NCBI GenBank assembly: GCA_035079385.1
Contig: JAVHKY010000011.1
Span: 10,000,001-10,064,000, forward strand
DNA length: 64,000 nucleotides
Direction: 5' to 3'
DNA from: Aspidiotus rigidus
Taxonomy: Eukaryota > Arthropoda > Insecta > Hemiptera > Diaspididae
Below, piece by piece: positions 37,559 to 47,432 of the stretch; the first letter of the stretch is position 1, and every line of letters begins with the position of its first letter. The notes beneath the pieces are model-generated. The model was not told the origin of the DNA. It saw nothing but the letters and a program-made list of their open reading frames with translations, and searched no databases. Position numbers and translations under genes: made by a program.

Positions 37559-37830
37559 AGGTCCATGTCGCCAGCCCCCCATCTCTCCGATTTGGGGGTC
37601 CAAACTTATATGAATCGTTCTTACTGCGTTAGTACTGGATTGTATTGATTTCAAATCGTTTGTACTCCCCCCGTCCCCAGAGATCGTCTGGGGACCAGGG
37701 TACATGCATCCCCCCCGAACTGAATTTTGGAATAAAATTATGCTGCATCGTTTGTACTACGTTCGTAACGGATAGTATTGATAAGAATTTGTTTGTACTG
37801 CCCCCGCCCCCAAAGATATGACTTGGGGGT
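37559..37830 (+). repeat. Left arm of a large inverted repeat
   Basis: The arm starts AGGTCCATGTCGCCAGCCCC and contains AGTACTGGATTGTATTGATT, GGGTACATGCATCCCCCC and TTGTTTGTACTGCCCCCGCC. It is the reverse complement, with modest divergence and one 30-bp length difference, of 39605-39851. It is followed to 38270 by two or three more diverged copies of the same GTTTGTACTxxGTTxGTA / CCCCC-rich unit, about 150-190 bp each. Confidence 0.8.
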
Positions 37831-38579
37831 CAATTGGGGGTCCGAAAACCACCCCTTTACTCATGTGGTGCTGAAAATGGACGAAATCGTTTGTACTGTG
37901 TTAGTACTACTTAAAAATCACGTATAAGTTATTTTGTATCTTCCTCAGATCACTTCTATCGTTTCAGCCCCGAGATATTGCCTTACGGGAGGAGGCTGTG
38001 TACATGAATACCCCCAAATGAGTTACGCATGAAAACTAGGATGTATTGTTTATATTACGTCAATTAAGCGGGTTGTATTGACCAGAATTTTTTCTACTGC
38101 CCCCTTATCCTCAGTTACGGGATGAAATATGGGGGTGAGGAGGGGGTTACTCCGGAATAGCCAAATCATCTCGTTTGGTGATAAGTGGTTCAACTATGGC
38201 TCAATTATTTGACTCTGTCTGTACTACCGAGTGTCCATCTCAACCCCCCCCCCCCCTACTACAAAGTGTGAATTGCCTTAAAGAAGGTCGAAATCATTTT
38301 AAATTGAAACCTTCGAAATTTTGCTCAATTTCTCTGTGAAATTTAGCGCAGAGTCCGCAAAACTACCTAAATATCATACAAAGCTTCAAAATGAAGAAAA
38401 TCGCTCAAATTTTACTCGATTTTCTTGTCGTATCGAACGCAATTTTAGACAAGAATCGATATTTCCATATGGCTCCAATGATTCCTTTCAACATGATTCT
38501 TCTTGACTTGCTGTTATATCCATATCGGTGCGCAAAAATTGGTTCGACAGCGATGATTATTTTCAGCGTTTTAGAGTAC

Positions 38580-39605
38580 AGATACTCGCAGTGAGGTATG
38601 TATGTGAATTTTTTGTCAATGTAGATTCCTAAGTATTTGATTGAGGATTTGGATTGTAGGGAACGGTTTTTATAGGTGAATTTAAGATATTATGCGGTAC
38701 GACATAGAGTTCCAGATAAAAATAGGATGTCTGTTTTCTCAATATTGGGTTCAATGGCAATAGATGCCGGGAGCGCAAAATAAATATTGCAGAAAGCTTC
38801 AAATTTGGTTTGAAGTAGTGGAATTGTGGGGTCAGAAATTATGGAAAGTGTATCATCGGCGTAGCATGTGGTATGTGCCAAGCAGGGTGCTCAATATACC
38901 ATCGCAATGGCCCCAGGACAGAACTCTGGGAACAACCATTTTCAGGATAGTGCATAGTATCTTTGTATATGACAGAGCGCGTGTGAAGATAAGAGTGGAT
39001 AAGGTTGATGAGATATGTGGGTAAGTTGAGGTTAACCATTCATGATTGCTTGATATAAGATGGAGTCAAAGGCCGCTTCAACATCAAAGGATTGAATATT
39101 GTCCTTGGGTAGAGAGTCTTTGAAGTTCAGTGAGAACTCTAGAAAGGGCTGTTTCAGTAGATTTATTTCTTCTGAATCCATATTGGAAGGGACTTAGAGT
39201 TGTGGGAGATGATTCTAGATGGTCGATAAGAAGGTCTGCAATTGCTCGTTCAATCACTTTGCCAATGAGCCGAAGAAGGGAGATGGGGCGATAGGCATTG
39301 GTGATTTGAGGATTCTTAGAAGGTTTGAGGATAAGGGATAGGATGTCTTCCTTATGCATTTGTGGATAATGTTGGTATTTGAGACCATTGATAAGGTCGG
39401 GTAGGACTTACGGATGTGTTTTGTTGAAAATCTTAAGATGACTGTATCTTATCGTATCGAGTCGAAGTGATGACTTATTGTTTCGAGTTTTCAGGATATC
39501 CTTCACATCTTGTGGACATAGTTTGATTTCATCTGGATATCGTATGTTGTTAGGATCATGTGTGTATTTGGCAATAGTTGCCGGGGTAAGAAGAGGCGCG
39601 CGGTC
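38580..39605 (-). pseudogene. LINE reverse transcriptase fragment (Jockey/R1-like)
   Basis: On the minus strand, frame 39359-39084 has LKPSKNPQITNAYRPISLLR and LSPFQYGFRRNKSTETAL, classic non-LTR RT blocks. Frame 39039-38839 has LPTYLINLIHSYLHTR and the PQGS-type block as CSQSSVLGPLRW. Frame 38881-38690 has TTCYADDTLSI, an intact YADD catalytic box. Sequence upstream, toward 39600, reads YPDEIKLCPQDVKDILKTRN, the region before the RT fingers. Stops and frame changes separate the blocks, and neither an endonuclease nor a 3' UTR is evident. It lies between the arms of the inverted repeat. Confidence 0.85.
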
Positions 39606-39851
39606 GTTAGTTCCACGTCATATCTTTAGGGGCGGGGGCAGTAAAAACAAATGTTTGTTCATACTATCCGCTACTAACGTAGTACAAACGACGCAGCATA
39701 ATTTCAGTTCAAAATTCAGTTTGGGGGGATGCATGTACCCAGCCCTCTCAGACGATCGATTTCAAATCAATACAATCCAGTACTAACGCAGTAAAAACGA
39801 CTCATATTTGTTTGGACCCCCAAATTGGGAAGGGGGGCTGGCGACATGGAC
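39605..39851 (-). repeat. Right arm of the large inverted repeat
   Basis: Reading the minus strand from 39851 gives GTCCATGTCGCCAGCC and then the same blocks as the left arm through TTGTTTTTACTGCCCCCGCC at about 39630. The distance from outer end to outer end is about 2.29 kb. Confidence 0.8.
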
Positions 39852-39879
39852 CTAGCTGTCTGTACAATAGGATTCGACA

Positions 39880-40720
39880 TTTTTCTAAGTTTAGAAAAAT
39901 TTCATCCTCCAAGCAAAATACAATGGGAGTCAACATTTTTCCAAGTTTTCCGCCGGACGGCGCACGGCAAATTTCTCAACCCTCCCCCCCATCTCCTCCT
40001 ACCATATATAGCTCGAAAGTATAAATTTTTTCCCCCTCTAAAGTGGGTCCAGGTCACTGACGACGTCCCATTTCTTACTAGAGTAGGTCTAGGCCTCCTT
40101 CAGACTAGCTTTATACTGGGTCTAGGCTTACTTGAATGCCGTCCGCCAAAAAACTTGAGAAAAATTTCAACAGGGAACCTGTTTTATGGGGGGCTTTTTG
40201 AGAAATTTGCCGTGCGCCGTCCGCCGTCCAGCGAAAAACTTGGAAAAATTTCGACTCTCGAGCCATATATGATAGGAGAGGGAATTAGAAAAATTTTGAC
40301 TCTCTAGCTATATATGATAGGAGGTGGATTTAGAAAAATTTCGACTCTCGAGCTATATATGATAGGAGGGGGACTTGGAAAAAATTTCGACTCTCGAGCT
40401 ACTCGTATATATGAAAATTTCGACTCTCGAGCTATATATGATAGGAGGGGGACTTGGAAAAATTTCAACTCTCCAGCTATCATATATAGCTGGAGATTCG
40501 AGAAAAATTTTGACTCTCAAACTATATTATACTAAGCTTATAGTAGGTCTAGGGCTTCTTTATACTAGCTTTATCTAGGTCTAGGCTTCCTTGAATTTTC
40601 GATACCAAATCCCATTTGACTCATAAAACAGGTTCCCTGCGTTCGTCGTTTAACTTCGTTAAGGAAGCCGTCGTTTTTAACACCTATTGTATGTAGCTTG
40701 GAGGATAAAATTGAGAGTCG
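39880..40720. repeat. Family B copy with a well-preserved 45-bp array
   Basis: AACAGGGAACCTGTTTTATG at 40170 and ATAAAACAGGTTCCCTGCGT at 40624 bracket the 45-bp array (40240-40530). Beyond these comes the phrase reading TCTAGGCTTCCTTGAATTTT near 40580, shared with 32740 and, inverted, 23150-23170. Reading frames across it (39825-40307, 40314-40535, 40375-40578) are repeat artefacts, seen as repeated MIGGGLGKI-type peptides. Confidence 0.7.
40240..40530 (+). repeat. 45-bp minisatellite array
   Basis: At least five units of the form TCTCGAGCTATATATGATAG, GAGGGGGACTTGG, AAAAATTTCGAC follow one another, the last inverted into AGCTATCATATATAGCTGGAG, a near-perfect palindrome. Period is about 45 bp, with one shortened unit. 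The array is the best-conserved example of the family B unit in the window. Confidence 0.8.
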
Positions 40721-40967
40721 AGAAAAATTTAAGCCATCGAACTATACTCGTAGTACCATCGAATAGTGACCAAAATCCGAGTGATGTCTCAAACTACTCG
40801 TGTCTTGACTAATTCTCGCGTAAATCAATCCTTGCAGTCGACCTTAGTTTGATCGTCGGACGGACGAACCAAAAAATCATTCTTACTCGCTTACATCTCG
40901 AAACTACAGGTATGGCAAAACACCTAGTCGGTTACTGTTAGGCTATACTCCTCGAGGAGGCGAGGAT

Positions 40968-41369
40968 ATGTTGCTGCGTGATGAAGTGGCACAAACCTCA
41001 CTTGTGATTGAAGACCTTGTTAAAGAGAGAGCAGACGCTGCTGAGCAAATTGAAAAAGCTCAAAGCCAGCAGAAAGTTCATTTTGATCGACGTCGTAAAG
41101 AGGCAAAATCATACAAAATTGGGGATCTTATCTTACTAGAACATGCACCGGTACAGACTGGCACCAGTCGCAAACTTCAAGATCCGCTTAGAGTACCTTT
41201 GACTGTGATAGCTGTACTGGGAAACGATCGCTATCGTGTTAAGGACTGTGTTTCCAAACGGGGAAAGGGATATGAGGCCGTAGCTGCAGCCGATGACCTG
41301 AGACCTTGGATTCCGCCTGGAGGCACATCGGATAGCGAGTCCGGGGATGATGTCCAAGACCAGAACTGA
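40968..41369 (+). pseudogene. Ty3/Gypsy integrase C-terminal fragment
   Basis: The frame reads QIEKAQSQQKVHFDRRRKEA, then a YKIGDLILLEH block, TSRKLQDPLRVPLTVIAVLG and NDRYRVKD, ending DLRPW. This is the usual end of a Ty3/Gypsy integrase: A-Q-x-x-QK-x-x-xD-x-RR, GDLVL, KL-x-x-x-x-GPF-x-V-x-x-x-L-x-NDRY, PW. It is cut at the 5' side: the catalytic core, RNase H and RT are not found upstream. The frame is open to a stop at 41367-41369. Together with gag at 43.1-44.2 kb it looks like one family of element. Confidence 0.85.
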
Positions 41370-41412
41370 CGGCCTGAACCTCGGGACGAGGTTGTTGTCA
41401 GGAGAGGCCGAA

Positions 41413-43125
41413 TGTAAATAGTGTATATATTTTCAAAGGGTAAGTTACAGTTTTGTATCGTACGTACGCACGAACTCGTATTAGTTATAAGAGCAGCCCT
41501 GTTTGGCAACGTTTAATAAGAAAAAAACCCTGGCGATGTAACTTCATGTGGACAATAGGAAGTCACTATATTTAGACAAGATGAACTGCGCGACTGCAGG
41601 AAACTGGTTCCAAGTCTGCTGGCGTTAAACAGCGGATATAACACACAGCCTCTTGTATTATTTGAACGCACTATTTAGTAGGGGTGGACAGCTAAGAAGA
41701 AAGGCTGTAGACAAGTTAGCAGGGATGCCATCGGAAATACAATAGGTGTGATTTCTCTATTTTCGACTGCATCGAGACGTACGCAGTAGACAGTATTCTA
41801 GTTCTGTAGTGCGTTGTATCTGTATTGCTTGTGCGTTAAAAAACGTGGTAAACTTGTAGTATACTGTGTTGATTGATTATTTGACTATTTGGTGAGTAGT
41901 CACTGACTCTTTTTCTTGGATTATTAATCGTAACTATTATGATGTAGTTAAGCGTCGAATAGGTGTCGTCTATAATCCTAATGAGAGAAGAGAAAACTGT
42001 GAACGCATTGTTATTGATGTCAATTCCGAATTAGGGAACCCAGTGCACAGGAATGATGATTCAGAATACAATGAAAGGTTTTCAGGACGTCGTAAAGGCG
42101 TGTCCGGTGGTTTTCTACAGTGGTCAATGTGGTGGATCTTTAGGCGTAGAGTACGCACCTGTAGATCAAGTTTGACTGGAGAACGAGTCTTGTCTTAGGG
42201 TTGAATCGGGAGTTCCCAGAGGGGGTATTGGTTATCGGAGGAAGTGTGTGATCTTCTCCAGGATGGTAACATTACCTGAGTGAAATCTCTCGATGGTGTT
42301 CTTTTGAAACGGTTCTCAGTGTGACGCTGTGAACCGGGGTCCTCACGGTGCTGATGACGAAGGACGGGACTCTCTGGTGCTGACTCTAGAGAGTGATTCT
42401 CGCGGTGCTGACTCCGGAGAATGATCTTGTTGATGGTACCCGGCCAGGTACAGAATGCGGGCCGACGGGTCCAGGTCATTGCTGTCGGCCAGGAGGCAGG
42501 TGTCGATGGACAGGTGGGATACCGGTCCTGAAGATACCAAGGGCTGGATCACAAATCCGATGCTGGGGCCGGCCAACCTCAGATAAGATGGTAGTGTAGA
42601 CAGTACAGTGGCATTTGGGCTCTGTACCCGTGCTCGCGGACTCGTTGCTCATTTGAGGTCGGACTAGTAACCAGCTAAAGTGGTTTTGTGTGTTCCCTGT
42701 TTGAGGGGAAGGAGAATTGTGATACATTAGCTGGTGAAAGTCGACGTGAGAAGTATTTTGGTGCACTGGTAGTAAAAGGCAGTTATTGATTGTGGTTTTA
42801 AGAAAAAGAGCTCACCCTTGTTTATTTTCCAGGTTATTGGAAATATTAATGGAAAGGAGTTGAAAATATTACAAACAGATAATTAAGAGTAGGTTTATGT
42901 ATGTTAAGTTGCCTGTAAGGTAAATGTAGGTGTCTGTGTGATGCGGGTAGCCTATAGATGTCTTACAAAAAAATCAGAAGTGGGATAAGTACTTGCCTTC
43001 TCATGGATGTGTTGAATAGAATTTTAATTGAGTGAGACAAATGTGAGAGAAAACAAATAGGATGTTGTACTCTTCATAATGTGCGTTGTATTGTAATTGT
43101 AGTTTTTATTATCGATCTACTTCTA
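41413..43125 (+). other. Probable LTR and 5' leader of a decayed Gypsy element
   Basis: The region lies between the integrase tail and gag. It begins after a purine-rich stretch (AGGAGAGGCCGAA) with TGTAAATAGTGTATAT, a plausible LTR start. No second copy is present in the window to confirm the ends. The bases between about 41.9 and 43.1 kb have no family-like reading frame and would be a long leader. The frames on either strand here (e.g. 42195-42766) show no motifs. Confidence 0.4.
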
Positions 43126-43127
43126 CT

Positions 43128-44231
43128 ATGTCGTCGCGACAAACTTGAGCGGTCCGTCGTCGAGCTGTAGCAAATAGCCCCTCCCCCCTTTCTGAACCGC
43201 CTGTCCCGAAAGATAGTGAGGATAGGGAAAGTTCCGAGTCTTTAGATCTCCCTCCTCCTAAACGTGGCCGTACCTTTGAAGCGGCAGATATGGCCGACAT
43301 GATGGGCCTTTTAACAGCGTCTTTAGCTGAGAGTATTTCTAGTGGCTTCCAGGCTGTAGCCACTAATAGTACAAGCCGTCCAAAAGCTAGTATAGATGCA
43401 GTTCCCAAGTTTGATCCCAATGATAAAAAGGGACCAACCTCAAAGCGATGGTTGGAACAATTGGAACAGCTTCGCGATGCCAATCGATGGTCCGAGCCTA
43501 CAACCATCCACTTTATGCAAGCGAGGCTTACAGGTAGTGCGCGTACCTGGTATGACCACCTAGACTCATTAAATCATAGTTGGGATGAATGGAAATTTGA
43601 AGCCTTCCCATAATGTAAATTTGATTACGCCGGCCGTCTGGGTGAAATGCTCAATCGCCAAAAACTCAGTAATGAGTCATACATCACCTACTATTATGAA
43701 AAACTGGCCCTTCTGAATCGCCTTCAGATAAAGGGTGAGAACGCTGTATCCTGTATTATTGACGGCCTCACTAATAATTTAGTGAAGACAGGAGCCCGTG
43801 GGGGCCAGTATACTGAGCCCTCAGAGCTGCTTAACTACTTGTCTAATGCATTTTGTACGTTGTCATTGTTATATTCGTCGAGGAGCTAACCCCCGTCAGG
43901 GGGATGTTCACAAATACATACATACAGTATTGGAGTTGATGCTGTGGGACAGAAGTTTGATAAAAAATTTAATGATACTCGTACAAAGAAGCCATCTCTC
44001 ACATGTTACACATGTCACAAGCCTGGACATAAATCCTCCAATTGTATGCAATCAAAGACTGTGAGTTCTGAGAAGAAAAGTGGACCAAAAAACCCGTCTT
44101 TCCAAAAAGATGGCAAGACTGGTAGCCGCATTGATCCGAGTAAAGTAACCTGTTATAAGTGTAATGAGAAAGGGCATTATGCTAGCCATCAGTGCCCAAA
44201 TAATGCAGCTACCTCTAGTAAATCTATTTAA
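43128..44231 (+). pseudogene. Ty3/Gypsy gag pseudogene with two CCHC knuckles
   Basis: From an ATG near 43128 the frame reads SRPKASIDAVPKFDPNDKKG, SKRWLEQLEQLRDANRW and ARLTGSARTWYDHL, the capsid region of a retrotransposon Gag. An early in-frame TGA and a TAA at about 43612 interrupt it. The same frame goes on with FDYAGRLGEMLNRQKLSNES. A frameshift near 43865 leads to 43944-44231, which holds two zinc knuckles, CYTCHKPGHKSSNC and CYKCNEKGHYASHQC. The arrangement is normal for Gypsy Gag. It is inactive because of two stops and a shift. Confidence 0.85.
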
Positions 44232-44259
44232 CAGATCTCCACTACTACCCCAAATTCCA

Positions 44260-44465
44260 AGTTCTACAAGACAGTCCACATCAACCAACAACCTATTGAG
44301 GCCTACATTGATTTTGGCAGTATGCCTACCATAATTAGAAAGAGTGAGGTAGAGCGTCTAGGAATTCCTTTCTCAGGGAGTGACGCGTCTATTCTGCGCG
44401 CTTATGGTGGGGCAAGTATTGCGGTTTTGGGCACAACTGAATTCAATCTGAAAGTTGATGTCATT
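44260..44465 (+). pseudogene. Retropepsin fragment, cut by an insertion
   Basis: The plus strand after the knuckles reads FYKTVHINQQPIEAYIDFGS, then PTIIRKSEVERLGIPF. The DFGS replaces the usual catalytic DTGS/DSGS box. The reading is cut at about 44463 by a run of about 18 T. No RT follows. It is the start of the pol part of the same decayed element. Confidence 0.7.
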
Positions 44466-44480
44466 TTTTTTTTTTTTTTT
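44463..44480 (-). other. Poly-T run truncating the Gypsy relic
   Basis: The T-run directly interrupts the protease reading. On the minus strand it would be a poly-A tail, so a retroposed sequence to the right (44481 onward) in minus orientation is a plausible explanation. I do not recognise that sequence and cannot see a target-site duplication. Confidence 0.35.
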
Positions 44481-47030
44481 GCTTACTTATAAGTGTCATT
44501 CGATCTTCAACAAGACAATCCACATCGTAGTCAATTAATTGTATGTATTTTTGTGCCTTATTTTCAAGTTAATATTAATTTACGATTAAGTTATCTCATA
44601 ATATTATTGTAGCCTGCCTTGTGTCCCCTCGACTCGTCTTTCCCACTCCCAACCCTGTCACATGATTTTTTATCAGGACGTGAGAGGTACGTACGAAGGT
44701 AGATGACGTATATGTAGTATATAGGCGAAATAGAAATAAAATTTAGCTAAAAAAGACAATCTTGGTAGAAAGCGGGAGTTTGTTGGAATGTGTCAGGATT
44801 GGTGTCAGAAACAACCGAAGAAAAACCACCCTCAAAGTGGATGGGAAAATTTTCTGTGGCACGTTTCAGCCCCCAAAATTTCGTTTTTTTGTCAATATCT
44901 CGAAAAATACGCATCGCAAGGAAAAATTTCAAGTTACAAAAATTATTCCTCGTTGGATTTCTCATCAGATCAGCTATTCACAACCCAACTTCAGGCTAAA
45001 CCTTAGCCTAAAACTTCGCCTAGTGAGCGCTATTTTCGAAAATTCGTTGTACGAGTAAATCACCATATTTTCGTCGATAACTCGAAATTATCGATTTATA
45101 CAAAAAAATGTGTAGGTGTAAAAAAGTTTCCTTGTAAAATTTTATATAACATGAACCATATGAACATTAGCCAAGGCTAAAAATTCAACCTGCGTCTTAA
45201 CTTGAAGTAACTTCTTCTTTTTCGATGTCATAAGTGAAAAAAACAACCCGGAATGAAGAAAAACGTCATGAGCGATTGGATACCCTCAAAGTCAGCCTCA
45301 AGTACGGTTTGCGATCAAGTGGAGAAGTATGCCAACATATCAGCACATCGACTGGAGCACAGCAAGACATATCAGAGATGAACGAGATTGTGGTATCTTA
45401 TATGAATGGTTTTCTCAGCACAATCCATTCGCCGACACTCAAGATAAAGAGTTAGTTTTTCTCTCAAATGGTATTGTTGCTGAGGCACACGCTTAAATTG
45501 TTATAAGGCGTACGAGTTAGGCGCCCTTACGCTGTTGAAGGTGGGCACAGCGCCAAAGTTAAGCAAATATATGTGATAAATACGTTGCCTATGTACAGCG
45601 CAATTACGGACAAAATTCTGCAATTATGTAAAGGGAAGCACAGAAGTTGCGGAACAAGAGCGCCGATATAGCCGCATCAATCGAACTGAGGTTATTGTCG
45701 GCTCAAAGACGCTCGTCACAATCAAACAAGATCAGTAATCTGTAGCGTCACAAAATTTTTTTGGAATACGAAAAGACTTTTATATTCTTCTCGTATTTTG
45801 ATTTACTTACTCGTTATTTACTCGACGCAGATGCGTTTCTTCCTCTCGCTTTCGACAGTCAACGAAAAGCGTCCTATTACCCGAACATGCGGGATACTTG
45901 ATTTCTTTTTTTATTACATTTTCGGCCACACTCTTCCGAGCGTTTCTTTCTCTCTCGTCTTCTTTCACACTTCGGAACAATGCATGAAGACAAGATATAT
46001 TTGCATACCGTTCTCGTTGCATTGAAGGAGGACGCAACAGGATGAATCCCCGGACTAGAGAGAACAAAAACCAATAAAACATGCATGCTTTTCGATCTGA
46101 AACCTTAATCTGCGTCGAAGGCCATCAGTTGACGAGGGTAGTCATCAGAAAAGACAGTGAGAGCTCCGAGAAATACTAAATTTACACTTTCGGGACATTT
46201 CTACATCTGGAAGCAATACAACCTTTCGATCTTCAGTTAAATGCTCGGATGCTCATTGTCTTCCGGTGCACAACAGACTTCAGAGTGGCCTTGGACGAAG
46301 GATTAAGGGATTGTATGATTCGTGGGAGAGGAAATGCGAAGCTGTCCACATGAGGGGTCTTGGGAAAGTCGTAAACATCTCGAAAGTATTTCACTATCCG
46401 GTTGTCGGATTCTAATTCAAGATTGCCTCTCAGTTGACCGGGGCAGATGGTTCGCATATTCTATTTTCAACGAGCTCCTCATTGTCTAAAGAAGAGTTAG
46501 AAGGAATTTACTCGCAAGTGCTCTTTTCTTGGGTAGTAAGTTTAGTAGAAGAAAAGGGTATCTAGTGGGCGTAATGCGTCTTCTGACAACAACCAATCCC
46601 GGACCGATTAATATCATCTGATTGGCAATCTACATCTTTCTCACTGACGTAAGAATTGGATGCGTCGAAAAAGAAGGCGCGAACAGAGTGGATAGACATC
46701 GGGATGCTTGCGACGGTCCGCATGAGATATCACTCGAAAAGTAAAGGTTGTCCGGATCGAATATAGGCCGAGTTTAGCCCGCGATCAATGCTCGTATTGA
46801 CCAATTTTTACAACCGATCATTTTGTGTTCGTTAAATCGCTTCTCCGCGACAAGTTTTCCAAAATCTCGGAATTTTCTCAATATGTTCACTGCATCGTAA
46901 TCGAACTGATATTGTTGGTAAATCGAAACCGAAATCTTAATAAATTCTGAAACTCGGCACACGCGAGTACGAGTATCTGTCATAGTTTTTATGTGACTCG
47001 TTATGATTGTTGATCGAAATTCACTTTTCG
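44480..47030. other. No recognisable gene
   Basis: Frames of 60-98 aa occur on both strands, none with family motifs. The 91-aa minus frame at 45807-46082 and the 73-aa plus frame at 45234-45455 are the longest unique ones. I would not call them genes. Confidence 0.45.
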
Positions 47031-47432
47031 TGATGGCCGGCTAAGGCACTCATTCGCAGGGGCCGTCTCCCACCCAACTGCCACCGATCATGGCTTAATT
47101 TCACCTAGCCAGCCCCCGGACCAATTTCCCATTAATGGTCGGGGAATATACCATCTATGTCATTTGTATCCAATCCGCAACCTGCTCGGTACAATCACTG
47201 AAACGAAAGATGTCATCCATGGGACTGGGAACCGTCACAATCCGAAGAAGCTTGAAGTTACCGTTCTACGTCGTCATCTCCAGATTTTTTTTTTGCTCTC
47301 TCATTGTTAGTGTCTCGTTTACATTTTATTTTATTATTACTATTATCATTTTTTTTTATTTTTATGTTGATTACTCACTTATTACTTTATTTTCTTCTTT
47401 CGTCACATTTACACATGTAGTTTTTTTTTCTG
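47030..47432 (+). repeat. Possible older, diverged LTR fragment (left flank)
   Basis: This flank runs parallel to the interior of the neighbouring LTR (about 48725-49130). Both have GATGGCCGxCTAAG, then CGTCxTCATCTCC, then a T-rich stretch containing CATTTTATTTTATT, and ACACAT followed by a T-run. The sequence after the right LTR (63086 onward) resembles LTR 49140-49200. It suggests that the young element inserted into an old solo LTR or element of its own family. The alignment is by eye and weak in places. Confidence 0.4.

Noticed and set aside
39825..40535. Repeated MIGGGLGKI-like peptides resembling a repeat protein
   Set aside because: They are translations of the 45-bp minisatellite, and the frame changes between units.
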